The notes beneath the pieces are model-generated. The model worked only from the letters and a program-made list of their open reading frames with translations, had not been told where the DNA came from and searched no databases. From NCBI GenBank assembly GCA_937896835.1, contig CALBOJ010000137.1, positions 1-28,808 on the forward strand: a DNA stretch of 28,808 nt, read 5' to 3'. Positions within the stretch are counted from its first letter, which is position 1, and every line of letters starts with the position of its first letter. Made by a program: the position numbers and the translations under genes. Below, piece by piece: positions 15,687-23,181 of the stretch. This DNA comes from an uncultured Collinsella sp. (GTDB lineage: Bacteria > Actinomycetota > Coriobacteriia > Coriobacteriales > Coriobacteriaceae).

Positions 15687-15732
15687 TGGGGCACAGTTTC
15701 CGGTTGAGCTGTCTAACGGAAACTGTGCCCCA
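15687..15732. repeat. 16-bp perfect hairpin A
   Basis: Arms 15687-15702 and 15717-15732 are perfectly complementary around a 14-nt loop containing CTGTCTAA. The arm bases next to the loop are TTTCCG and CGGAAA, the same as in hairpin B. On the minus strand it is followed by ATTATTTT, so it could be a second terminator for the LacI-type gene. Confidence 0.8.
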
Positions 15733-15750
15733 GAATGAGCGCTCAAAACG

Positions 15751-15792
15751 GGACAGGCTTTCCGCAACAACTGTCTGGCGGAAAGCCTGTCC
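15751..15792 (-). terminator. 15-bp perfect hairpin B, probable terminator of the LacI-type gene
   Basis: Arms 15751-15765 and 15778-15792 are perfectly complementary around a 12-nt loop with CTGTCT. On the minus strand the hairpin starts 7 nt after the regulator stop and is followed by CGTTTTG. It shares the TTTCCG-N6-CTGTCT-N2-CGGAAA core with hairpin A, while the outer arm bases differ. Confidence 0.65.
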
Positions 15793-15799
15793 TAGTTTC

Positions 15800-16816
15800 T
15801 TATAGTGAGTCTCTCTGAATCAGCTGCATGTGCATTACGGAGGTGGTAGGCTCGGCACCCTTGATCATGTCGAGCGCAATGTTGGCGGCCATGTGGCCTT
15901 CTTCGCGCAGGGGCTGGCGGACGGTCGTGAGCGCGGGGACGCAGCGCGCCGCAATCTCGTGATCGTCGAAGCCGACGACGGAAACGTCCGCCGGAACGGA
16001 TAGGCCTGCCTCGTTGAGTGCGGTGATGACGCCAGCCGCGATACGGTCCGATCCGCAAAGCACGCCATCGAAAGCAATCTCGCGCGCGAGGATCTGGTGC
16101 ATGGCCTGATAGCCGTCTCCGCTGTTCCAGCCGGTATAGATAACGTTTGCGTCTAGGAGGTCTTCGCCCAAGACGGCACGGTAGCCGCGAAGGCGGTCGA
16201 TGACGGCGGGGTTGTCCTGAGGTCCCAGCACGGCAACGATATCCTTACGCCCGCGCTCTTTCATAGCGAGCGCTGCAAAGCGTCCGCCCTCTTCGTCGTC
16301 AGAGTAGACTGTCGAGAACACATCGCGATAGGGGTGGCCCTCGAGCTGGCCGCACAACACGGTGGGTACGCCCAGCTCGCGCAGTACCTCGAGCAGCTCG
16401 CTGCCCTTGTAGGGGGAGACGTCGATCACGGCGTCGAACGAGCGGCGCTCAAAGTGCTCGCGTGCGCGGTTGCGCTCATGCGTAGAAGACGCCTGCAAGA
16501 TAACGGGCAGATAGGACGACTCCGACAGTTCCTCGGTAATGCCGCTCAAAAACTCGCTATAAGTGGGGTCGCTGAAGAGTTCACTCAGGGGCTCGGTCAC
16601 GAGCACGGCGATGATTTCCGTGCGCCCGACAGCGAGCGCTCGGCCACGAGCGTTGGGGACAAAATTGACTTCCTTGGCCGCCGCGCGGACGCGCTTTTTG
16701 GTTTCCTCGCTAATGCGGGGCGAATCGTTGAGAGCGCGCGATGCCGTGGAGCGCGACACGCCGGCAGCTGCGGCAACCTCGGCAAGCGTAGGTGCGGTGC
16801 GAACTGGTTGGGTCAT
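15800..16816 (-). CDS. LacI/GalR-family transcriptional regulator
   Basis: This 338-residue regulator has an N-terminal LacI helix-turn-helix and hinge (TLAEVAAAAGVSRSTASRAL, then RVRAAAKEVNFVPNARGRAL, residues about 10-62). A periplasmic-binding-protein-like effector domain follows (IIAVLVTEPLSELF, FDAVIDVSPYKGSE, DGVLCGSDRIAAGVITAL, DVSVVGFDDHEIA). AGGAG lies 6 nt before the ATG at 16816. It is transcribed away from the GH2 beta-galactosidase gene, and three identical palindromes lie in the shared intergenic region. It is therefore very likely the local repressor, responding to a beta-galactoside or its breakdown product. The effector is inferred, not seen. Confidence 0.92.
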   Translation of the reverse strand: MTQPVRTAPTLAEVAAAAGVSRSTASRALNDSPRISEETKKRVRAAAKEVNFVPNARGRALAVGRTEIIAVLVTEPLSELFSDPTYSEFLSGITEELSESSYLPVILQASSTHERNRAREHFERRSFDAVIDVSPYKGSELLEVLRELGVPTVLCGQLEGHPYRDVFSTVYSDDEEGGRFAALAMKERGRKDIVAVLGPQDNPAVIDRLRGYRAVLGEDLLDANVIYTGWNSGDGYQAMHQILAREIAFDGVLCGSDRIAAGVITALNEAGLSVPADVSVVGFDDHEIAARCVPALTTVRQPLREEGHMAANIALDMIKGAEPTTSVMHMQLIQRDSL

Positions 16817-17059
16817 GGCGTCTCCTGGAGAATGCGGTCGATGTTGTCGCTGATACGGGCTGGTGCGGATACAGCTTACTATAGTGCGCCTGAACAGCGT
16901 TCATGATATCCGGTGACCGGTGTCGTTTTGCAACCAAGCCGCAATCGAATACGTCTCGTATGGGCGAGATATCAGCGGGCGTGGCGGTTGCCTACGAGCT
17001 TAAGAACGATGTCTTGCGCTGAGTTTCGATACTCAGGGTGACATAAGTGTCGCGGTTGT
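16817..17059. promoter_or_regulatory. LacI-type gene promoter region
   Basis: On the minus strand TATAGT (plus coordinates 16878-16883) is a good -10 candidate for the regulator, about 60 nt before its start. Two short inverted repeats lie upstream of it: TGAAC-AGC-GTTCA (16891-16903) and CCGGT-G-ACCGG (16910-16920). No copy of the ACAACCGGTTGCAC operator is present in this part. The rest, to 17059, shows nothing recognisable. Confidence 0.4.
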
Positions 17060-17073
17060 ACAACCGGTTGCAC
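17060..17073. promoter_or_regulatory. LacI-type operator 1
   Basis: ACAACCGGTTGCAC contains the perfect palindrome CAACCGGTTG with the central CG typical of LacI/GalR operators. It is the most distal of three identical copies, 45 bp upstream of operator 2, and is well placed for looping. Confidence 0.75.
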
Positions 17074-17104
17074 CGTTAACCCGACCAAATCGACCGTTCA
17101 GCGG

Positions 17105-17118
17105 ACAACCGGTTGCAC
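17105..17118. promoter_or_regulatory. LacI-type operator 2, overlapping the -35 box
   Basis: This is the same 14-bp sequence as operator 1. Its end, TTGCAC (17113-17118), doubles as the -35 box of the GH2 promoter. Confidence 0.75.
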
Positions 17119-17142
17119 AGTTTTTTGTATCGCCCGTAAGAT
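17113..17142 (+). promoter_or_regulatory. Promoter of the beta-galactosidase operon
   Basis: TTGCAC (17113-17118) and TAAGAT (17137-17142) are separated by 18 bp. Operator 2 covers the -35 and operator 3 starts 5 bp after the -10, so a bound repressor would block it directly. Confidence 0.65.
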
Positions 17143-17146
17143 AAGG

Positions 17147-17160
17147 ACAACCGGTTGCAC
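17147..17160. promoter_or_regulatory. LacI-type operator 3, at the transcription start
   Basis: This is the third identical 14-bp copy, 42 bp from operator 2 (four helical turns), lying across the expected transcription start site. Confidence 0.75.
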
Positions 17161-17192
17161 AAGAATCACTACGATGACGAAGGAGCATCACC

Positions 17193-20100
17193 ATGGACGC
17201 CATTAACGATTGGGAAAACCAAGCGCTCACCCACAGGAACCGCCTGGCACCCCATGCGTACTTTATGGGCTACGAGACCGCCGATCTCGCTGCAACGTAC
17301 AGCCGCGAGCTGTCGCGCGGGTTTGTCCAGCTGTCCGGCTCGTGGCAGTTCCGCCTTTTTGAGGGCCCTGCTGCCGTCTCCAACGAGGAGCTCTCCACAT
17401 ACAAGCCCGAGTGGGATCACGTGGAGGTCCCGCATCTGTGGCAGGTGGACGGCTATGGCAACCTTGCCTACACCGACGAGGGTTTCCCGTTCCCGGTGGA
17501 CCAGCCGTTCGTTCCCTCCGACGACCCCACGGGCGTCTATCAGCGTATCGTCAACCTTCCCGCCGTTCCTGCCGGTGCTCGCGAGATCATTCGCTTCGAC
17601 GGCATCGAGAGCTATGGCGAGCTGTACGTCAACGGTCAGTATATCGGCATGACCAAGGGTTCGCGCCTGTCTGCCGAGTTTGACGTGACTGAGGCGCTCG
17701 TCGAGGGCGACAACCTGTTTGCGGTCAAGGTCCTGCAGTACAGCGATGGTAGCTATATCGAGGATCAGGACATGTGGTGGGCCTCGGGCATCTTCCGCGA
17801 TGTGTACCTTATGCAGCGTCCCGCCGCGCACCTGGTCGACTTTAAATTCCGCACGCACCGCGAGGGCGATGCCGCTCTGATCACGCTCGATACGGTTGCC
17901 GAGGGCGCAAGCCGCGTTGTGTATACGCTCAGCGATGGCCAGAATGTGGTCGCTACGGGCGAGTGCGTCGACGGCCATGCCGAGTGCAGCGTTGCCGATG
18001 CCCACTTCTGGAACCCCGAGGACCCCTTCCTCTATGACCTTACGCTTGAGGTCTACGACAGCGACGAGGTCAGCGAGTACGTTCCACATCGCCAGGGTCT
18101 TGCCGAGGTGACGGTCGAGGGCAATCATATCTACCTCAACGGCACCTACTTTAAGATGCATGGCGTCAACCGCCACGACCACGACGACCACAAGGGCCGC
18201 GCCGTGGGCCTCGAGCGCATGCGCCGCGACCTGGAGCTCATGAAGCAGCACAACATCAACGCGGTGCGCACGTCCCACTACGCCAACGACCCGCGCTTCT
18301 ACGAGCTGTGCGACGAGTACGGCATCATGCTGGTCGCCGAGACCGATATGGAGAGCCACGGCTTCGAGAATATCGGCAATATCGCCCTGGTCACCGACGA
18401 CCCTGCCTGGGAGTCGGCTTACGTTGACCGCGTTGAGCGCCTGGTGATGCAGGAGCGCAACCACGCGTGCATCATCATGTGGTCGATGGGCAACGAGAGC
18501 GGCTATGGCTGCAACATCCGCGCGATGTACGTCAAAGCTCACGAGCTCGACGGTCGTCCGGTCCACTACGAGGAGGATCGCAACGCCGATACCGTCGACG
18601 TCATTTCCACCATGTACTCCCGTGTGTCGCAGATGAACGACTTTGGCGAGCATCCGTTCCCCAAGCCGCGCATCAACTGCGAGTACGGCCACTCTATGGG
18701 TAATGGTCCCGGAGGCCTGTCCGAGTACCAGGAGGTCTTCGATCGCTGGGATTGCATCCAGGGCCAGTTCATTTGGGAATGGTGCGACCACGGTCTGGCT
18801 GCTGTGACCGAGGACGGCGTTGCCTACGACATGTATGGCGGCGACAACGGCGATTACCCCAACAACAGCAACTTCTGCATCGATGGCATGGTGTTCCCTT
18901 GGCAGCAGCCGAGCCCGGGCCTTACCGAGTACGGCCAGGTCATCTGCCCGGTCCGCATGGCTTATGACGCCGAGGCGGGCGAGCTGACCGTCACCAACAA
19001 GCGTTGGTTTACCACCCTCGAGGATGTTTGCCTGTCGGCCGAGACCCTGGTGGACGGCGATGTGGTCTGCCGCAAGACGCTCATGCCCGGCGCGGTTGCC
19101 CCCGGCGAGTCCGTCCAGCTTCCGCTGGTGATTCGCGAGGCCGCGGTGGGCGAGACCCTGCTGACCGTGCACGCCTACACCATGGCTGCTCACGCCTGGT
19201 GCGAGCCGATGTTCCAGCTGGGTGCAAGCCAGTTTGCCATCGCAAACCATCCGGCGCCGGCCATCGCGGCTCCCACTCGTCCTGAGCTTACGGTCGAGGA
19301 GACCGAGCAGGAGATTCGCATTCACTCCCTCAACAGCGAGCTGACCTTCAGCAAGGTCAACGGTACCGTGAGCGAGTGGAAGGCATCCGGCCGCGACGTC
19401 ATGACCTCCGGTCCCCAGGTTGGTTTTTGGCATCCGCTCGTCGACAACCACGCCCAAGAGTATGACTCCCTGTGGAAGGACAACTTCATCGATGTGATGC
19501 AGACGTCCACCCGCAAGGTTTCTTGGAAGCAGGACGGCAATGCGGTCGTCGTTACCGTGAACCAGCGTATCGCTCCTCCCGTCCGCGCGTTCGGCATGCG
19601 CGTTGAGCTCGTCTACACCGTGCTTCCGAGCGGTCGCGTCGACCTCAAGGTTTCCGGTGAGCCCTACGGCGACTATTCGGACATTATCCCGCGCATCGGC
19701 ATCTCCTTCGAGGTTCCCGGTTGTGATCGTGCCGTCGAGTGGTATGGCCACGGCCCGGGCGAGAACTATCCGGATTCGCTGCGCGCCAACCCGGTCGGTC
19801 ATTACCGCACTACGGTTGACGAGATGTTCACGCCCTACGTTATGCCTCAGGACTGCGCCAACCGCGAGGGCACCCGCTGGGTTGCCCTGCGCTCTAGCCA
19901 CGGTGACGGCGTGCTGGTGACCCGTCCAGCCGACGCCGCTTCCAACCCGTTCTCGTTCTCGGCATGGCCCTATAGCTGCGAGGCTATCGATAACGCCAAG
20001 CATGTCTACGATCTTGTCCCGGGCGACACGGTTACGGTCAACATCAACGACCAGCTGCTCGGCCTTGGCTCGAACTCTTGGGGTTCCGAGGTGCTCGATT

Positions 20101-20201
20101 CCTATCGCACCCGTTTTGAGAGCTTCAGTTTTGAGGTGTCCCTGCGACCGCTGACGTCTGCCGATTTGGCTCAGGCGCTGGCACCCATTAAGGAGGCATA
20201 A
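17193..20201 (+). CDS. GH2 beta-galactosidase, LacZ/EbgA type
   Basis: This 1002-residue enzyme hydrolyses terminal beta-galactosides such as lactose. Domains in order: N-terminal jelly roll (about 40-215, ending WWASGIFRDVYLMQRP), Ig-like domain, TIM barrel (about 320-620), another Ig-like domain, and the large C-terminal beta-sandwich (about 720-1000) with WYGHGPGENYPD. The acid/base Glu435 lies in WSMGNESGYG and the nucleophile Glu497 in CEYGHSMGNGPGG. AAGGAG lies 7 nt before the ATG at 17193. No signal peptide is seen, so it is intracellular. The next gene is an EbgC-like subunit whose ribosome binding site lies inside this gene's end, which argues for an EbgA-EbgC style enzyme rather than stand-alone LacZ. 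Confidence 0.94.
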   Translation: MDAINDWENQALTHRNRLAPHAYFMGYETADLAATYSRELSRGFVQLSGSWQFRLFEGPAAVSNEELSTYKPEWDHVEVPHLWQVDGYGNLAYTDEGFPFPVDQPFVPSDDPTGVYQRIVNLPAVPAGAREIIRFDGIESYGELYVNGQYIGMTKGSRLSAEFDVTEALVEGDNLFAVKVLQYSDGSYIEDQDMWWASGIFRDVYLMQRPAAHLVDFKFRTHREGDAALITLDTVAEGASRVVYTLSDGQNVVATGECVDGHAECSVADAHFWNPEDPFLYDLTLEVYDSDEVSEYVPHRQGLAEVTVEGNHIYLNGTYFKMHGVNRHDHDDHKGRAVGLERMRRDLELMKQHNINAVRTSHYANDPRFYELCDEYGIMLVAETDMESHGFENIGNIALVTDDPAWESAYVDRVERLVMQERNHACIIMWSMGNESGYGCNIRAMYVKAHELDGRPVHYEEDRNADTVDVISTMYSRVSQMNDFGEHPFPKPRINCEYGHSMGNGPGGLSEYQEVFDRWDCIQGQFIWEWCDHGLAAVTEDGVAYDMYGGDNGDYPNNSNFCIDGMVFPWQQPSPGLTEYGQVICPVRMAYDAEAGELTVTNKRWFTTLEDVCLSAETLVDGDVVCRKTLMPGAVAPGESVQLPLVIREAAVGETLLTVHAYTMAAHAWCEPMFQLGASQFAIANHPAPAIAAPTRPELTVEETEQEIRIHSLNSELTFSKVNGTVSEWKASGRDVMTSGPQVGFWHPLVDNHAQEYDSLWKDNFIDVMQTSTRKVSWKQDGNAVVVTVNQRIAPPVRAFGMRVELVYTVLPSGRVDLKVSGEPYGDYSDIIPRIGISFEVPGCDRAVEWYGHGPGENYPDSLRANPVGHYRTTVDEMFTPYVMPQDCANREGTRWVALRSSHGDGVLVTRPADAASNPFSFSAWPYSCEAIDNAKHVYDLVPGDTVTVNINDQLLGLGSNSWGSEVLDSYRTRFESFSFEVSLRPLTSADLAQALAPIKEA

Positions 20202-20204
20202 GTC

Positions 20205-20660
20205 ATGCATGTCTTTAACTCGCGTGCCGATTTCGACGCCCAGATGAAGTCCGTCAAGAAGTGGATGCGTACCGGCCAGGCACTCGACGGCGTTTCTGAG
20301 CTGCAGCACGATGTGGCGTACTCTATCGGCGACTCGCTGGTGTATTGGTGGGTGGACGCCCACGAGGCGGCTACTGCCGATCTGGTCGGTCACCGTCGCT
20401 ACCATGCCGTGCTCGCCCCGCTCGACGGCGATCTGACCGTCGAGGTGGCTTCCAAGGCCGATCTTACCTGTACGCGCGCTTACAGTGATATCGACGATCG
20501 CGAGCGCTTTGAGGGTACGGGGGAGACCGTGACGATTCCCGCCGGCGGCGTTGCCGTCGTCGAAATTGACGAGGCCTACCGTGTTATCGCCGAGGCTTCG
20601 GATCCCCGCGTCGTGGTACTGCACGTGACGGTCGAAGGTTATTCCTTCCCCAACAAGTAG
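20205..20660 (+). CDS. YhcH/YjgK/YiaL-family protein, EbgC-like beta-galactosidase subunit
   Basis: This 151-residue beta-barrel protein belongs to the DUF386 family. E. coli EbgC, a member, is the small subunit needed for full activity of EbgA. The family pattern is seen in SIGDSLVYWWVDAHEAATADLVGHRRYH, with GGVAVVEIDEAYRV and a C-terminal VVLHVTVEGYSF. It starts 3 nt after the GH2 stop, and AAGGAGG overlaps the end of that gene, so the two are translationally coupled. Other members act on sialic acid or other sugars; the linkage to a GH2 enzyme makes the EbgC role the better reading. Confidence 0.85.
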   Translation: MHVFNSRADFDAQMKSVKKWMRTGQALDGVSELQHDVAYSIGDSLVYWWVDAHEAATADLVGHRRYHAVLAPLDGDLTVEVASKADLTCTRAYSDIDDRERFEGTGETVTIPAGGVAVVEIDEAYRVIAEASDPRVVVLHVTVEGYSFPNK

Positions 20661-20813
20661 TATTCGTCCGTTTGGACGTTTGCTTCGCGCTGTTAAGGGA
20701 GATGGCTTTGTTGACTCCCTTTTCCCCATTTCCCTTAGCAGGTGCGCCGTCCGTGTTTGCACTTGCAGCTCGGACGGTTTTAGATGACATTTAACAGATG
20801 ATTGGGAGGGCTT
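20661..20813 (+). promoter_or_regulatory. Structured leader between ebgC-like gene and permease
   Basis: Three stem-loops can be drawn: CGTCC-GTTT-GGACG near 20665-20678; 16-nt arms 20690-20705 and 20726-20741 matching at 14 positions; and CCGTCCG/CGGACGG (20747-20753, 20771-20777) followed by TTTTA, which looks like an intrinsic terminator. The last ends about 33 nt before the permease start, so it could attenuate read-through into it. No known riboswitch was recognised. Confidence 0.5.
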
Positions 20814-22277
20814 ATGAGCTCTGAAAAACGAGGAACGATTGGTTCGTTCGCTCTGCTGGGCATGACGGTCGCCGCCGTGTTCGGTATCAAGAACATCATC
20901 AACAACAACGCGGCCATCGGTTTGGCAGCTGCGCCGTCGTTCTTCTTCGCCACGCTTTTGTACTTTGTTCCCTATACCCTGGTTACCGCCGAGTTCGTCG
21001 GCCTTAACAAGGACTCCGAGTCCGGCGTGTACGCATGGGTTAAGACCTCGATGGGTGGCCGCTGGGCGTTCCTGACGGCATTTAGCTACTGGTTCGTCAA
21101 CCTGTTCTACTTTGCGTCCGTACTGCCCAATGTCATCATCTACGCGAGCTACGTATTCTTTGGCGCCAACGCCGAGCTCTCGCAGCTGTGGATCACCATT
21201 ATCGAGATCGTCGTCTTTGCTATCGCCACGTGGGTGTCGACCAAGGGCGCTAAGTGGATCGGCTCCATTTCCTCCTTCGGCTCGACCGCGGCTCTCGGCC
21301 TGACCGCCGTGTTCATCCTGCTGTCCCTGGCTGCTGCTTTTGGCGGCGTTGAGTTCGCTACGGCTCCTACTCCCGCCAACATGGCTCCCGACATGAGCAA
21401 CTTCGCCACTACGTGGGGCTTCTTCGGTACGCTTGCCTGGATTATCCAGGGCGTTGGTGGCGCTGAGTCTGTCGGCGTGTTCCTTAACGACCTTAAGGGC
21501 GGCGTCAAGGCCTTCGTGCGCACCGTCGTTATCGCCGGCCTGACCATCGGCCTTCTGTATGCAGGCGCTTCGCTGCTGGTTAACCTGTTCATCCCCGAGG
21601 GCGGCGTTGCCATCTCCACCGGCATCTTCGACGTGTTCGGCGCTGTCTTTGCCCACTTTGGCATTCCCATGGAAGTGTCCACGCGCGTCATTGGCCTGAT
21701 CCTTCTCGCCGCCACGCTGGGCTCCCTCATGATGTGGACCTCCGCTCCCATCAAGGTTTTCTTCACCGAGATTCCCAAGGGTGTCTTTGGTAGCAAGATC
21801 GTCGAGCTCAACGAGCACGGCATTCCTGCCCGCGCTGCCTGGCTGCAGTTCGCCATCGTCGTCCCCATCCTGATCATCCCGGCCCTGGGCTCCGGTAACC
21901 TCGACGACCTGCTCATGATCGTCACCAACATGACGGCTGCCACCGCTCTGCTCCCGCCGCTGCTGATCCTGCTTGCCTACTTTATGTTGCGCAAGAACTT
22001 CGACGCCGCTCCCCGTGGCTTCCGCATGGGTTCGCGTGCCTTTGGCCTGGTCATTGCTGCATTCCTGCTCGTGGTCTTCTGCTTCGTGCTTATCTGCGGC
22101 ACCATTCCGCTCGATCAGCCGCTGTGGCTGACGCTGGTCTACAACGTCGGCGGTGTGGTTGTCTTCCTGGGCCTTGCCGTGACGTGGTACAACCGCTACA
22201 TCAACCGCCTGCGTGAGACCGATCCCGAGGCCGCCGAGAACGAGCTTCGCCCCTCCGTCCTCGACATGATGGAGTAG
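20814..22277 (+). CDS. APC-family amino-acid permease
   Basis: This 487-residue integral membrane protein has about twelve hydrophobic helices. The N-terminal GMTVAAVFGIKNIINNNAAIG corresponds to the glycine-rich first helix of amino acid/polyamine/organocation transporters. ESGVYAWVKTSMGGRWAF is the usual segment before TM3, and GVGGAESVGVFLNDLKGG lies in the TM6-7 region. It resembles the glutamate/GABA antiporter-like subgroup, but the substrate cannot be assigned. GGGAGGG just before the ATG at 20814 decides the start; a TTG at 20802 is less likely. It lies downstream of the galactosidase pair behind a terminator-like hairpin, so co-regulation is uncertain. A strong terminator follows. 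Confidence 0.88.
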   Translation: MSSEKRGTIGSFALLGMTVAAVFGIKNIINNNAAIGLAAAPSFFFATLLYFVPYTLVTAEFVGLNKDSESGVYAWVKTSMGGRWAFLTAFSYWFVNLFYFASVLPNVIIYASYVFFGANAELSQLWITIIEIVVFAIATWVSTKGAKWIGSISSFGSTAALGLTAVFILLSLAAAFGGVEFATAPTPANMAPDMSNFATTWGFFGTLAWIIQGVGGAESVGVFLNDLKGGVKAFVRTVVIAGLTIGLLYAGASLLVNLFIPEGGVAISTGIFDVFGAVFAHFGIPMEVSTRVIGLILLAATLGSLMMWTSAPIKVFFTEIPKGVFGSKIVELNEHGIPARAAWLQFAIVVPILIIPALGSGNLDDLLMIVTNMTAATALLPPLLILLAYFMLRKNFDAAPRGFRMGSRAFGLVIAAFLLVVFCFVLICGTIPLDQPLWLTLVYNVGGVVVFLGLAVTWYNRYINRLRETDPEAAENELRPSVLDMME

Positions 22278-22324
22278 CGGCTAGGATTAATCTACGGCTG
22301 TGGAATAAATCGATTCCCTTTCCT

Positions 22325-22354
22325 AAGGAGGGGCCTTACGAGGCCCCTTCTTTT
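22325..22354 (+). terminator. Intrinsic terminator of the APC permease gene
   Basis: A 12-bp stem with one wobble (22325-22336 with 22341-22352, loop TACG) runs into TTCTTTTG. Confidence 0.88.
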
Positions 22355-22380
22355 GTGCTTTGGGGCATGGTTTTGGACCC

Positions 22381-22603
22381 CGTGGTCAAAAAATGCCAAA
22401 TATGAGTACTGTTGCAAAAGAGGTGTCATATTTTTCGGCCTGCTCTGAGCGAAAATGGGCTCAAAATCAATTTATCTAACCCCCCTTTAAAGGGCGTTTG
22501 ACGGCTTTCAACCTCTTCGAATCGCTCAAATTAGGCAATTTGCTCTCGATTTTGCTGCTACTAAATTGGTGACAGTACTCATATTTGCCACTTTTTGCCC
22601 ACG
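22381..22603. mobile_element. MITE-like element with 32-bp terminal inverted repeats
   Basis: Left end 22381-22412 and right end 22572-22603 are inverted repeats matching at 29 of 32 positions, both containing CAAATATGAGTACTGT. The 223-bp unit is AT-richer than its neighbours, has no convincing coding potential, and sits between the permease terminator and the HPr gene. A clear target-site duplication was not found. It may be a non-autonomous transposon or a long folded intergenic repeat. Confidence 0.6.
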
Positions 22604-22699
22604 AGGTGTTCAGAGGAGCTCTCGACAAGCATCTAACGCTACAATAACTACCACGTGGCTGGGTTTGCCGGCCGAATGTGCGATGTCGTGGGAGGGGAC
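22604..22699 (+). promoter_or_regulatory. Upstream region of the HPr-like gene
   Basis: TACAAT at 22640-22645 is a reasonable -10 candidate 55 nt before the start. No consensus -35 lies 16-18 bp upstream. The MITE-like element ends 36 bp upstream of this box. Confidence 0.35.
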
Positions 22700-22948
22700 A
22701 TGGTCGAGTTTACAAAGACGATTAAAGATCCGTTGGGACTGCATGCCCGCCCGGTTGCGCTGCTCTATGACATTATCGCCAAGCATCGTAGTGACGTGTC
22801 GGTTTCGATTGGCAATCGTCATGTCGATGGCCGCGACGTTATAGGGCTCATGGCACTCTGCGGCGAATGTGGCGAAGACGTCGTGTTCCGTGTTTCGGGC
22901 GTGGATGAGGCCTCCTGCGTCACGTCGATCAGAAACCTCTCGCTTTAA
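22700..22948 (+). CDS. HPr-family phosphocarrier protein with Asp at position 46
   Basis: HPr passes phosphate from enzyme I to sugar-specific PTS enzymes. The 82-residue product has the active-site block DPLGLHARPVA, with the phospho-accepting histidine at residue 15. The second region reads VDGRDVIGLMAL where Bacillus HPr has KSIMGVM, so the regulatory Ser46 is Asp. The start at 22700 is set by GGAGGGG directly before it; earlier in-frame ATGs (22655, 22676) would add non-homologous residues. No enzyme I gene is adjacent. It may be the general HPr or a specialised HPr-like (Crh-type or regulatory) protein; since His15 is kept, PTS transfer is possible. Confidence 0.85.
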   Translation: MVEFTKTIKDPLGLHARPVALLYDIIAKHRSDVSVSIGNRHVDGRDVIGLMALCGECGEDVVFRVSGVDEASCVTSIRNLSL

Positions 22949-22960
22949 CTTCAACAATGT

Positions 22961-22983
22961 GACAAAGGGGGCAGTCCCCTCTG
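22961..22983. repeat. Short hairpin after the HPr-like gene
   Basis: ACAAAGGGG and CCCCTCTGT arms (8 of 9 paired) surround a short loop. No T-tract follows; the real terminator is at 23005. Confidence 0.4.
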
Positions 22984-23004
22984 TTGCATAAATTGGTATC
23001 AATA

Positions 23005-23042
23005 GGCACTGCAAAGAGACGGTCTTTGCGGTGCCTTTGTTT
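23005..23042 (+). terminator. Intrinsic terminator of the HPr-like gene
   Basis: A 13-bp stem with one wobble (23005-23017 with 23023-23035, loop GACGG) is followed by TTTGTTT. Confidence 0.85.
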
Positions 23043-23085
23043 CGTATAGGAAACTTTTTCGAAATCTGAATGGGGACCCTTTCCA

Positions 23086-23139
23086 AAAAGTTAACCACGT
23101 GTTAGTTTACTAAAGCGAACATAGGCGTGGTTAACTTTT
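23086..23139. promoter_or_regulatory. 14-bp inverted repeat upstream of feoA
   Basis: AAAAGTTAACCACG (23086-23099) and CGTGGTTAACTTTT (23126-23139) are perfect inverted copies 26 nt apart. The spacer has TTAG-TTTA-CTAA (23102-23113), faintly like an iron-regulator half-site pair. It ends 42 nt before feoA, so it could be the operator/promoter of the feo genes. An intergenic hairpin repeat is the alternative. Confidence 0.5.
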
Positions 23140-23181
23140 ACCGCGTCGATGTTGAGGACGAACTGATGTTAGGAGCCACTC

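Noticed and set aside
13625..15694. A 689-codon minus-strand open frame opposite aspS
   Set aside because: Shadow of aspS; no domain or start signal.
16891..16903. TGAAC-AGC-GTTCA as a Gram-positive LexA (SOS) box
   Set aside because: The LexA/DinR consensus needs GAAC-N4-GTTC; here the gap is 3, and the adjacent genes have no SOS link.
17169..21818. A 1549-codon open frame on the minus strand opposite the GH2, EbgC-like and permease genes
   Set aside because: It runs antisense to three well-supported genes, has no family resemblance or ribosome binding site, and is expected from GC-rich codon usage that depletes stops in the opposite frame.
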